Source: DASWID01 sp049682815
GTDB lineage: Bacteria > Desulfobacterota_D > UBA1144 > Nemesobacterales > CSP1-2
Direction of reading: 5' to 3'
Assembly (NCBI GenBank): GCA_049682815.1
Contig: JBAUII010000078.1
Location: 59,504-123,503, forward strand
DNA: 64,000 nt
Part shown: one piece after another, positions 38,068-46,165 of the stretch
Position numbering within the stretch: position 1 is the first letter of the stretch
How the letters are laid out: every line of letters begins with the position of its first letter
Notes under the pieces: generated by a model
What the model was told of the DNA's origin: nothing
Seen by the model: only the letters and a program-made list of their open reading frames with translations
The model's database searches: none
Translations under genes and position numbers: made by a program

Positions 38068-39819
38068 ATGCCAGTACATGACGTTATCATTGTTGGAGGT
38101 GGTGGGGCTGGATTACGCGCTGCTATAGCCGTTGCCGAGGAAAACCCAAAATTCAGCGTAGGAATGATAAGCAAAGTTTATCCTATGCGTAGCCATACCG
38201 TGTCTGCAGAGGGTGGAGCCGCCGCGGTGGTTAAGGATAATGACAGCCTGGATGACCATTTTAGGGATACCGTGGGAGGAAGTGATTGGTTGGCAGATCA
38301 GGATGCTGTCGAGATTTTTATTAAGGAAGCTCCTGAAGAAATGATTCAAATGGAACATTGGGGTTGCCCTTGGAGCAGAGAGCCGAATGGGAAGGTTGCA
38401 GTTCGACCTTTTGGCGGTATGAAAATTGAACGCACATGGTTTGCCGCTGACAAGACGGGTTTTCATATGCTCCACACACTCTATCAGACCTCGTTAAAAT
38501 ACGGAAACTTGACTTCATACGATGAGTGGTTTGCAACAAATATTCTGGTTGAAAGCGGCAGATGCCAGGGGATAACAGCATTGGAATTGAGGACCGGCAA
38601 GGTTGAGGTAATCGCCGCTAAGGCGGTGATAATATGCACGGGCGGGGCCGGTCGAGTATTTCCGTTTACAACGAACGGAGCGATCAAAACCGGAGATGGA
38701 ATGGCTTTAGCCTATCGTGCCGGCGTAGCTTTAAAGGATATGGAATTTGTACAATATCACCCAACAGGTCTTCCCGGAACTGGTATCTTAATCACTGAGG
38801 CTGCTCGCGGAGAGGGTGGGATAATGGTAAACAAGGAAGGCTATAGATATCTTCAGGACTACGATCTGGGTAAACCCTTAGATGTCTCTCACCCCGACCA
38901 TCCTGTGAAAAAGAGTATGGAGCTTGGACCTCGAGACCGACTTAGCCAGGCCTTCGTGAAAGAGGTCGAAAAGGGGAGGACGTTCACTGGTGAATTCGGT
39001 GACTATGTTCACCTGGATGTAAGACACCTTGGTGAGAAAAAAATAAATAAGAAAATACCATTCGTAAGGGAACTTGTTTCTAAATATGTTGGAATAGACC
39101 CCGTGTACTATCCCATACCTGTACGCCCTGTGGTCCATTACTGCATGGGTGGCATAGATACTGATAATGACGGTGCAACCAGTTTGCCAGGACTATTCGC
39201 GGCTGGAGAGGTTGCATGTGTTTCAATCAACGGCGCTAACAGGCTGGGTTCAAACTCTCTCACCGAACTTCTGGTGTTCGGAGCTAGGGCGGGCAGGTCG
39301 GCGGCTAGATTTGCGATGGAAAACACTGGACTAAACATGGATTCGCTGCAGAAACAGGGCGCAGATGAGCTGACAAGAATTAAAAATAACTTCACCGGTA
39401 AGCAAGGCGGCACAGAACGCATAGCAGATCTGAGGCAGGAAATGACGAAGGCAATGGAGACGGGCGCAGGCATTTATAGGTCTGAGAATAGCTTAAAAGA
39501 TACGTGTGACACCCTGGCCGAACTCCGCGGTCGATTCGGTAATATAGTAATTGAAGATAGGAGTCTCACATTTAATACAGAACTTGCTTCGGCGCTTGAG
39601 TTGGATTTCATGATAGATGTCGCACAGGCTCTAGCTCATAGTGCGCTCGCGCGGACAGAAAGCCGTGGTTCGCATCAGCGAACAGATTTTCCGGATCGGA
39701 ATGATAAGGAATTCCTGAAGCATTCTCTCGCATTGCGAACGCCAGACGGGCCAAAGATAGAGTATAAAGATGTGGTAATCACGAGCTGGCCCCCCGAAGA
39801 GCGAGTGTATGGGAGATAA
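38068..39819 (+). CDS. frdA: Fumarate reductase/succinate dehydrogenase flavoprotein, FrdA type
   Basis: The 583-residue flavoprotein carries the dicarboxylate site. It matches E. coli FrdA closely along its length, e.g. ISKVYPMRSHTV, WGCPWSR, RFGGMKIERTWFAADKTG-like residues, QYHPTGLPG and RLGSNSLTEL. The FAD-linking histidine is His43 and the GGGGAG nucleotide loop is near residue 10. It lies three bases before frdB. Being the only such enzyme in the TCA block, it may run in the succinate-oxidising, fumarate-reducing or both directions; sequence does not decide. Confidence 0.93.
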   Translation: MPVHDVIIVGGGGAGLRAAIAVAEENPKFSVGMISKVYPMRSHTVSAEGGAAAVVKDNDSLDDHFRDTVGGSDWLADQDAVEIFIKEAPEEMIQMEHWGCPWSREPNGKVAVRPFGGMKIERTWFAADKTGFHMLHTLYQTSLKYGNLTSYDEWFATNILVESGRCQGITALELRTGKVEVIAAKAVIICTGGAGRVFPFTTNGAIKTGDGMALAYRAGVALKDMEFVQYHPTGLPGTGILITEAARGEGGIMVNKEGYRYLQDYDLGKPLDVSHPDHPVKKSMELGPRDRLSQAFVKEVEKGRTFTGEFGDYVHLDVRHLGEKKINKKIPFVRELVSKYVGIDPVYYPIPVRPVVHYCMGGIDTDNDGATSLPGLFAAGEVACVSINGANRLGSNSLTELLVFGARAGRSAARFAMENTGLNMDSLQKQGADELTRIKNNFTGKQGGTERIADLRQEMTKAMETGAGIYRSENSLKDTCDTLAELRGRFGNIVIEDRSLTFNTELASALELDFMIDVAQALAHSALARTESRGSHQRTDFPDRNDKEFLKHSLALRTPDGPKIEYKDVVITSWPPEERVYGR

Positions 39820-39822
39820 CGA

Positions 39823-40581
39823 ATGACAGAGAAGACCATGGAATTGGAGATTCTACGCTATCGACCGGAGCAGGACCAAAAGCCCTCTTTTCAAACCTAT
39901 GTAATACCTTTCAAGAAGGAGTGGGTCGTTTTAGATGCCATTAATCACATAAAGGATCATATAGATGGGTCTTTATCATACCGATGGTCATGTAGGATGG
40001 GTGTATGTGGGAGTTGTGGTATGATGGTCAACGGTGTGCCAAAACTCACATGCGCGGCATTTCTTAAGGATTATTATCCTGAAAAGATTAGAGTTGAACC
40101 ACTGAATGGATTTCCTATTCAAAGGGATTTAGTCATCGTGATGGACGACTTCATAAATAAATTGGAAGAAATCAAGCCTTGGATCATTCGGAAGGAGGGA
40201 GAAGAAAAATCACTAGAAGAAGGTGAATATCTGCAAACACCCGCTGAACTGGCTGCATACAAGCAGTACTCTATGTGTATCAATTGCATGCTCTGTTATG
40301 CTGCCTGCCCCGTGTACGCTATTGATAACTCGTTTATCGGTCCCGCAGCAATTGCCCTGGCACAGCGATACAACATGGATTCTCGCGATCAGGGCCGCGA
40401 ATTAAGACAGGAAGTCATCGCGAGTAACGAAGGGGTATGGGAATGCACCTTCGTTGGCGAATGCTCAGAGGTTTGTCCGAAGGACGTCGATCCTGCTGCG
40501 GCTATTCAGAGGGGTAAGGTGTCTGGAACAATCGATTATTTTAAGAATGTGATAATTCCTTGGGGAGGAAAGAGTAAATGA
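39823..40581 (+). CDS. frdB: Fumarate reductase/succinate dehydrogenase iron-sulfur protein, FrdB type
   Basis: The 252-residue subunit carries three iron-sulfur clusters. Ligands visible are SCRMGVCGSCGMM plus a later Cys for the 2Fe-2S cluster, CINCMLCYAACP for the 4Fe-4S cluster and CTFVGECSEVCPKDVDP for the remaining cluster. The close match to E. coli FrdB extends to the EFIGPAA-like and DPAAAIQRGKV segments. Its stop overlaps the frdC start by 4 bp. Confidence 0.95.
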   Translation: MTEKTMELEILRYRPEQDQKPSFQTYVIPFKKEWVVLDAINHIKDHIDGSLSYRWSCRMGVCGSCGMMVNGVPKLTCAAFLKDYYPEKIRVEPLNGFPIQRDLVIVMDDFINKLEEIKPWIIRKEGEEKSLEEGEYLQTPAELAAYKQYSMCINCMLCYAACPVYAIDNSFIGPAAIALAQRYNMDSRDQGRELRQEVIASNEGVWECTFVGECSEVCPKDVDPAAAIQRGKVSGTIDYFKNVIIPWGGKSK

Positions 40582-40961
40582 ATCCCTATGTTCGTCATTA
40601 CCCAAATACCTGGTGGTTGAGTAGGCGCCCCTACTTCCTATTTATGGTGAGAGAATTTACCTCAATTTTTGTTGCCGGGTATTGCGTTTTTCTCTTGTAT
40701 TTCATACATAAGCTTTCCCAGGGTCCGGATTCCTATTACGGAGTGATCGAAGCATTGAAGTCCCCTTTATCGGTAATACTCCACATAATTGCCTTCATTT
40801 TCGCTGTGTATCACAGTATTACTTGGTTTAAACTTACTCCAAAGATAATGATCTTAAGGATTGGAGAGGAGCGAATACCTCCATTTCTGATATCGGGGGC
40901 GAATTTTGTTGCATGGGTCGCGGTTTCCGCTATCCTGGTCTGGATAATCTCGGTGGTATAA
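40578..40961 (+). CDS. frdC: Fumarate reductase membrane anchor FrdC
   Basis: The 127-residue anchor has three membrane helices and the FrdC signature RPYFLFMVREFTSIF, plus HSITWFKLTPK after helix two. E. coli-type FrdC/FrdD anchors bind quinone but no haem. Translation is coupled to frdB by an ATGA overlap, and frdD follows after two bases. Confidence 0.9.
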   Translation: MNPYVRHYPNTWWLSRRPYFLFMVREFTSIFVAGYCVFLLYFIHKLSQGPDSYYGVIEALKSPLSVILHIIAFIFAVYHSITWFKLTPKIMILRIGEERIPPFLISGANFVAWVAVSAILVWIISVV

Positions 40962-40963
40962 TA

Positions 40964-41317
40964 ATGAGCAAGTCAAACGATGCAATTTGGTGGTCTTTAT
41001 TTGCGGCTGGCGGAGTTGTTTCAGCCCTATTTATACCTATATTAATCTTAATCAGTGGTATCGTAATCCCATTTACAGTGACAGGCAAAGATGCGTTTCT
41101 TTACGAAAGAATTCACGGAGCAGTTACGAACCCAATTATTAGGATTTTGATTTTTTGTCTTATCATTTTTCCTTTTTTTCACTTCGCTCATAGGTTTCGT
41201 TCGATATTAATCGACGTAGGACTTTCGAAATTTCGCCCTGCGATTTCAGTAATTTGCTATGGAAGTGCAATTGTTGGAACGCTCCTCACAGCCGTAGTTC
41301 TGTGGAACTTTTCCTAA
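40964..41317 (+). CDS. frdD: Fumarate reductase membrane anchor FrdD
   Basis: The 117-residue anchor has three membrane helices and matches FrdD in AIWWSLFAAGGVVSA, the LLxLGxxLP-like helix one end and FFHFAHRFRSILIDVG. I chose the ATG at 40964, two bases after the frdC stop; the frame is open further upstream but that would overlap frdC by 49 bases. It completes a four-subunit FrdABCD set. Confidence 0.88.
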   Translation: MSKSNDAIWWSLFAAGGVVSALFIPILILISGIVIPFTVTGKDAFLYERIHGAVTNPIIRILIFCLIIFPFFHFAHRFRSILIDVGLSKFRPAISVICYGSAIVGTLLTAVVLWNFS

Positions 41318-41442
41318 AACTGCTAGTCGATCTTGAAGTAAAATTAATATCTTTTGAGTAATTTGTTCCACATTCTCATTATATTGGCAATTATTAATTT
41401 ATTAACATCATAACGCGTAATCTCAAAGGAGGCGCCAGATAA

Positions 41443-42603
41443 GTGAATATTCATGAGTATCAAGCAAAGGAATTACTTTCTAAATACGGGGTAAAGGTGC
41501 CGACCGGAAAGGTTGCTTTTAGCGAGGATGAGGCAGAACAAATAGCAAAGGATCTAGGTGTGAATAAATACGTTGTAAAGGCACAAATACACGCAGGCGG
41601 TAGAGGCAAAGGAGGTGGCATAAAGCTTTCTAATTCTCCAAGTGAAATCCCTCAGATAGTTTCTGAACTAATAGGAATGGGTCTCGTAACACATCAGACT
41701 GGACCGGAAGGTAAGATAGTTAGAAAGGTATTAATAGAGGAGGCTTCAGAGATTAAGAGAGAGTGCTACTTAGGAATGGTAATTGATAGGGAAAAAGAAA
41801 GAGTCGTCATCATGGCGAGCGGAGAGGGCGGAGTAGAAATCGAAGAGATTGCAAGAACACACCCTGAAAGGATTATCAAAGAATATGTAGACCCTTCTCT
41901 CGGTCTTATTCCATTTCAGTGCAGGAGAATAGCATATTTTTTGGGTTTCGAAGGAAAGGCAGTAAACAGAGTAGTTGGTCTAATCACGGGTCTCTATAGA
42001 GCCTTTATCGAAAATGATTGCTCTCTCGCTGAGATTAATCCGCTTATTGTTACGAACGAAGAAGAGATCTTAGCATTGGATGCAAAGCTTAACTTTGACG
42101 ACAACGCCTTATTTCGTCACCCTGAAATTGAAAAGCTGCGTGATCCGGAGGAAGAGGATCCAGCGGAACTGGAGGCGAAATCTTGGGGAATTAGCTATGT
42201 CAAACTAGGTGGCAATATCGGATGCCTTGTTAACGGGGCCGGGCTGGCAATGGCGACCATGGACATTATTAAATACTATGGCGGCGAGCCAGCTAATTTT
42301 TTGGATGTTGGCGGGGGTGCAGACTCAGAACAGGTAACCCAGGCGTTCAAGATGATCCTAAGTGATCCAAACGTTAAGGCCATTTTTGTGAATATATTTG
42401 GTGGTATAATGAAATGCGACACCATAGCATCTGGCATAATCACGGCGGTGAAGGACGTTGGAATAAATGTGCCACTTGTTGTTAGGCTTGAGGGCACCAA
42501 TGTGGAACTTGGGAGGAAAACGCTATCCGAATCTGGGCTAAATATTCTCACGGGAGCCGATATGCAAGAAGCAGCCGGACGGGTAGTGTCGGTTGCCAAA
42601 TAG
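41443..42603 (+). CDS. sucC: Succinyl-CoA ligase beta subunit
   Basis: SucC is the nucleotide-binding ATP-grasp subunit that, with SucD, interconverts succinyl-CoA and succinate with nucleotide phosphorylation. The 386-residue protein starts MNIHEYQAKELLSKYGVKVP at a GTG with a strong AAAGGAGG site and has VVKAQIHAGGRGKGGG, SLAEINPLIV and NIFGGIMKCD. No sucD follows; the next gene is a sigma factor 172 bp on. The alpha subunit must be elsewhere if the enzyme works. Confidence 0.96.
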   Translation: MNIHEYQAKELLSKYGVKVPTGKVAFSEDEAEQIAKDLGVNKYVVKAQIHAGGRGKGGGIKLSNSPSEIPQIVSELIGMGLVTHQTGPEGKIVRKVLIEEASEIKRECYLGMVIDREKERVVIMASGEGGVEIEEIARTHPERIIKEYVDPSLGLIPFQCRRIAYFLGFEGKAVNRVVGLITGLYRAFIENDCSLAEINPLIVTNEEEILALDAKLNFDDNALFRHPEIEKLRDPEEEDPAELEAKSWGISYVKLGGNIGCLVNGAGLAMATMDIIKYYGGEPANFLDVGGGADSEQVTQAFKMILSDPNVKAIFVNIFGGIMKCDTIASGIITAVKDVGINVPLVVRLEGTNVELGRKTLSESGLNILTGADMQEAAGRVVSVAK

Positions 42604-42775
42604 GTCTATCATCGGGTATTTCATTTATCAATAACAATAAAAAGGATACTATTCGGCTTCAATAGGAAGCGAAGTGCTCATAATTTTACGTTTATAGCTC
42701 CTGTAACCACCCTTCTTCCCTTGACTTTTAACTTATAGTGATTAGTTTGAGTGTATTGGACGCTGATTGAAAAAT

Positions 42776-43687
42776 ATGCAACAAATTGCCTTACGAGACC
42801 CTGTAAACTTATTTCTTAAGGAAGTTGAGAGGTATCCTCTACTCAGCAGGGAGGAAGAATATCAGCTTGCTCTAAAGCACTATGAGAATAATGATATTGA
42901 GGCGGCAAAGAAACTTGTTGTATCAAACCTGAGATTTGTCATAAAAATTGCGAACGAATATATCTCATATGGATTCCCTGTTTCAGATCTAATCCAAGAG
43001 GGAACGATAGGTTTGATGCAGGCGGTAAAGAGATTTAATCCCCATAAGGGTTACAGACTAATCTCTTATGCAGTATGGTGGATTAAAGCAAGGATACATA
43101 ATTTTATTATGAGTTCCTGGAGCTTAGTAAAGATTGGGACAACTCAAGCTCAGAGAAAGCTATTCCAAAAGATTGGGAATGCGAAGAAGAAATTGAATAT
43201 AGAAAGAGACAAATTGGGGCCTGAAGATCTTAAGTCTGTTGCCGATTCATTCGGAGTTAGAGAGAAAGATGTGTTAACTATGGAGATTAGACTTGCTTCA
43301 AGGGATTTTTCTCTCGACAAACATGTCGGCGATGATGAATCAACAACCTATATTGATTCATTGCCGGACTTTCGAAAGAATCAAGAAGAAATTGTTGAAC
43401 AACGCGAAGCTGATGAACTAACTTATGAAGGCCTTCAGCAGGGACTTGACAAGCTTTCTGAAAAACAGCGTTACGTCATCGAAGGGAGATTCATTTCTAG
43501 CCCTGCTAAAAAACTGAGAGAACTTGGGGAAGAATTAGGAATCTCTAAAGAAAGGGTTCGACAGATTGAAAGAGAAGCATTGAACAAAATTCGCTCAGTC
43601 ATAGAAAAACAATATGTCAATACAAATTCAATTAATACTTTTAGAGAAATTGAGTCTTTAGGAGGAGATATTTATGGCCAGTGCTAA
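42776..43687 (+). CDS. rpoH: RNA polymerase sigma factor RpoH (heat-shock sigma-32 type)
   Basis: The product (about 303 residues) has sigma-70 regions 1.2 to 4.2: NLRFVIKIANEY and DLIQEGTIGLMQAVKRF in region 2, YAVWWIKARIHNFIM, and a C-terminal helix-turn-helix LGEELGISKERVRQIEREAL. The RpoH box is recognisable in QRKLFQKIG, the stretch specific to heat-shock sigma factors. I prefer the ATG at 42776; a TTG at 42767 is in frame. Its last 14 bases overlap dnaK, so synthesis of the sigma factor and its main chaperone regulator is linked. Confidence 0.88.
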   Translation: MQQIALRDPVNLFLKEVERYPLLSREEEYQLALKHYENNDIEAAKKLVVSNLRFVIKIANEYISYGFPVSDLIQEGTIGLMQAVKRFNPHKGYRLISYAVWWIKARIHNFIMSSWSLVKIGTTQAQRKLFQKIGNAKKKLNIERDKLGPEDLKSVADSFGVREKDVLTMEIRLASRDFSLDKHVGDDESTTYIDSLPDFRKNQEEIVEQREADELTYEGLQQGLDKLSEKQRYVIEGRFISSPAKKLRELGEELGISKERVRQIEREALNKIRSVIEKQYVNTNSINTFREIESLGGDIYGQC

Positions 43688-45617
43688 AATTATTGGAATT
43701 GATTTAGGTACCACAAACTCTGTTGTGGCATTAGTAGAGGGTGGTGAGCCTAAGGTGCTTATAAATGAAGAGGGTGCCAGGATCACACCGTCAATCGTGG
43801 CGTTTACAAAGGATGGAGAGATTTTAGTTGGTGGGCCTGCTAAAAGACAATCTGTAGTAAATCCTGAAAATACGATTTTCTCGATCAAAAGGCTGATGGG
43901 GAGACGTTTTGAAGAGGTCGGGGATGAGATTAAGAGGCTACCTTATAAACTGGTAAAGAATAAGAACGGAGACGCGTGGGTGAGCGTGAGTGGAAAGGAA
44001 TATTCCCCGCCTGAGATATCCGCTCATGTTCTGATGAAGCTAAAAAAAGCAGCAGAAACATATCTTGGCGGAGAAATCAAAGAAGCTGTCATAACGGTGC
44101 CAGCCTATTTCAACGACAGTCAGAGGCAGGCTACAAAAGATGCGGGAAAGATTGCAGGCTTAGACGTGAAGAGGATTATAAACGAGCCTACTGCTGCTGC
44201 TCTCGCTTATGGTTTCGACAAGAAAAAAGAGGGCATAATCGCCGTTTATGACCTCGGCGGAGGTACATTTGACATTTCAATCCTTGAAGTCGGTGATAAT
44301 GTAATAGAGGTAAAATCGACTAATGGTGATACTCACCTTGGCGGCGACGACTTTGATGTGCTATTGATGGATTATATAATAGCCGAATTTAAAAAGGATT
44401 CAGGGATCGATCTAGGAAGAGACAAAATGGCAATTCAAAGACTCCGAGAAGCCGCGGAGAAGGCGAAGATCGAGCTCTCTTCAACGATGGAAACGGAGAT
44501 TAATTTACCCTTTATCACAGCTGATGCGGCTGGTCCCAGGCACCTCGTAATGAAAATAACGCGTGCAAAATTTGAACAGCTCGTAGAAGACCTTATAAAG
44601 GGAACATTGGAGCCTTGCCGCCAGGCCCTGAAGGACGCTGGCTTGAGGGCGAGCGACATAAACGAGGTTGTATTGGTGGGCGGATCAACGAGAATACCAC
44701 TCGTACAAAGGGTGGTAACGGACTATTTTGGTAAAGAGCCTCATAAGGGAATAAATCCGGATGAGGTTGTGGCTGTCGGTGCTGCGATACAGGCCGCTGT
44801 TTTAGGTGGTGACGTCAGAGACGTGCTTCTGCTTGATGTCACGCCTCTTTCTCTCGGCATTGAGACACTAGGTGGGGTCATGACTTCAATTATTACCAGA
44901 AATACGACTATACCTACGAAAAAGAGTCAGGTCTTTACAACTGCAGAAGACAACCAGACTTCGGTTGAGATTCATGTGCTTCAGGGGGAGCGTCCCATGG
45001 CGCGAGATAATAGGACACTGGCGAGATTTATCCTCGATGGAATCCCCCCATCTCCGAGGGGTGTTCCTCAGGTTGAAGTGGCATTTGATATTGATGCTGA
45101 TGGGATTTTGCATGTTTCTGCAAAAGACCTTGCCACACAGAAAGAACAAAAGATAAGGGTTGAGGCATCTAGTGGATTAAGCAAGGAACAAATTAACCAG
45201 ATGGTTAGAGACGCCGAGGAAAAAGCAGAGGAAGACACAAGGCGTCGAGAATTAGTTGATAATCGGAATAAACTTGACGAATTGATCTATCGCACAGAGA
45301 AGAGCTTTAAGGAGGTTAAAGATAGACTGTCTGATGACGAAAGGAAAGAGCTCGAAGAATCACTGGAAGAAGGAAAACAGGCAGTAAAGGACGAGGACTT
45401 AGCCAAAATTCAAGGTTCAGTGGAGAGAATTACCAAGGCATCGCATAAGATAGCGGAACTGATGTATAAGCAGGCTGCCGAGGGTGGTGTGTCAGAGGGT
45501 GGAGATGGCTTTGGTGCTGAGGGGCCTGCCGAAGGTGAGGCAGCGGGATCGGCTGGTACCCAACAGAAAAAGGACGGAGGAGATGACGTTATAGATGCGG
45601 AATTCACCGAAAAATAG
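43674..45617 (+). CDS. dnaK: Molecular chaperone DnaK (Hsp70)
   Basis: DnaK is the ATP-driven Hsp70. The 647-residue protein has the ATPase motifs IGIDLGTTNSVVAL, VYDLGGGTFDISI and VLVGGSTRIP, the substrate-binding domain with LLLDVTPLSLGIET, a lid and a Gly/Glu-rich tail ending DVIDAEFTEK. A strong GGAGGAG site lies inside the end of rpoH, which it overlaps by 14 bp. Its partners grpE and dnaJ are about 5 kb downstream with hrcA. Confidence 0.98.
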   Translation: MASAKIIGIDLGTTNSVVALVEGGEPKVLINEEGARITPSIVAFTKDGEILVGGPAKRQSVVNPENTIFSIKRLMGRRFEEVGDEIKRLPYKLVKNKNGDAWVSVSGKEYSPPEISAHVLMKLKKAAETYLGGEIKEAVITVPAYFNDSQRQATKDAGKIAGLDVKRIINEPTAAALAYGFDKKKEGIIAVYDLGGGTFDISILEVGDNVIEVKSTNGDTHLGGDDFDVLLMDYIIAEFKKDSGIDLGRDKMAIQRLREAAEKAKIELSSTMETEINLPFITADAAGPRHLVMKITRAKFEQLVEDLIKGTLEPCRQALKDAGLRASDINEVVLVGGSTRIPLVQRVVTDYFGKEPHKGINPDEVVAVGAAIQAAVLGGDVRDVLLLDVTPLSLGIETLGGVMTSIITRNTTIPTKKSQVFTTAEDNQTSVEIHVLQGERPMARDNRTLARFILDGIPPSPRGVPQVEVAFDIDADGILHVSAKDLATQKEQKIRVEASSGLSKEQINQMVRDAEEKAEEDTRRRELVDNRNKLDELIYRTEKSFKEVKDRLSDDERKELEESLEEGKQAVKDEDLAKIQGSVERITKASHKIAELMYKQAAEGGVSEGGDGFGAEGPAEGEAAGSAGTQQKKDGGDDVIDAEFTEK

Positions 45618-45776
45618 TTCGCCGGTGAAGATAGATAAATAGCGATTTAGACAAAATATTGTCTTCTCTAATCTTACTAATCAATGATTATTTCTGAAAG
45701 GGTTGCCAGTGTGTTGTTTCAATGTTAGTTTTATAGCGATCACGTCATTTTTCCTTTGAACACAGAAGATAAATGG

Positions 45777-45820
45777 ATTAAGGCTTTGATGTCTTTATTT
45801 CTCAAAAGCCTTAATGGAGG
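45777..45820 (+). promoter_or_regulatory. Stem-loop on the rpmE ribosome binding site (candidate L31 leader)
   Basis: ATTAAGGCTTT (45777-45787) pairs perfectly over 11 bp with AAAGCCTTAAT (45805-45815), with a 17-base loop. The ribosome site TGGAGG (45815-45820) directly abuts the stem, so the structure could control initiation. Autoregulatory L31 leaders are known in other phyla; this one is inferred. Confidence 0.5.
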
Positions 45821-45826
45821 TCATAC

Positions 45827-46039
45827 ATGAAAGCAGGGATTCACCCAGAGTACAAAGAGGTCACTATAACGTGCGCATGTGGTGCTGTTCATAAGACCAG
45901 ATCTACGAGGATCGAAAACTTTACCGTGGAAATATGCTCGAATTGTCATCCATTTTATACGGGTAGGGAGCGAGCAACGGCTTCAAAAGGTAGAGTCGAA
46001 CGTTTTCGGAGAAAATACAAAGATAATAAAGCTTCTTAG
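45827..46039 (+). CDS. rpmE: 50S ribosomal protein L31 (zinc-binding form)
   Basis: The 70-residue L31 starts MKAGIHPEYKEVTITC and has the zinc ligands CAC and CSNC plus the HPFYTG motif, so it is the zinc (C+) type. It stands alone between dnaK (209 bp) and the EF-G-like gene (126 bp), with a stem-loop immediately before its ribosome site. Confidence 0.97.
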   Translation: MKAGIHPEYKEVTITCACGAVHKTRSTRIENFTVEICSNCHPFYTGRERATASKGRVERFRRKYKDNKAS

Positions 46040-46107
46040 TTTGTTTTAAAACCATAACCGACTCACACCGTCCTTATAATTAAACTGAGCAATTTTTTAA
46101 AAATTAC

Positions 46108-46137
46108 TTTACAAGTAAATACCTATTACTCTATAAT
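46108..46137 (+). promoter_or_regulatory. Probable promoter of the EF-G-like gene
   Basis: TTTACA (46108-46113), 18 bp and a perfect TATAAT (46132-46137) lie about 28 bases before the start codon. Confidence 0.5.
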
Positions 46138-46165
46138 ATCAAAATTCCCATAGGAAGGAGATCAT

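Noticed and set aside
42604..42775. A CIRCE-like half site (AAGTGCTCA) upstream of rpoH
   Set aside because: Only one poor half is present and no inverted partner at nine bases was found.
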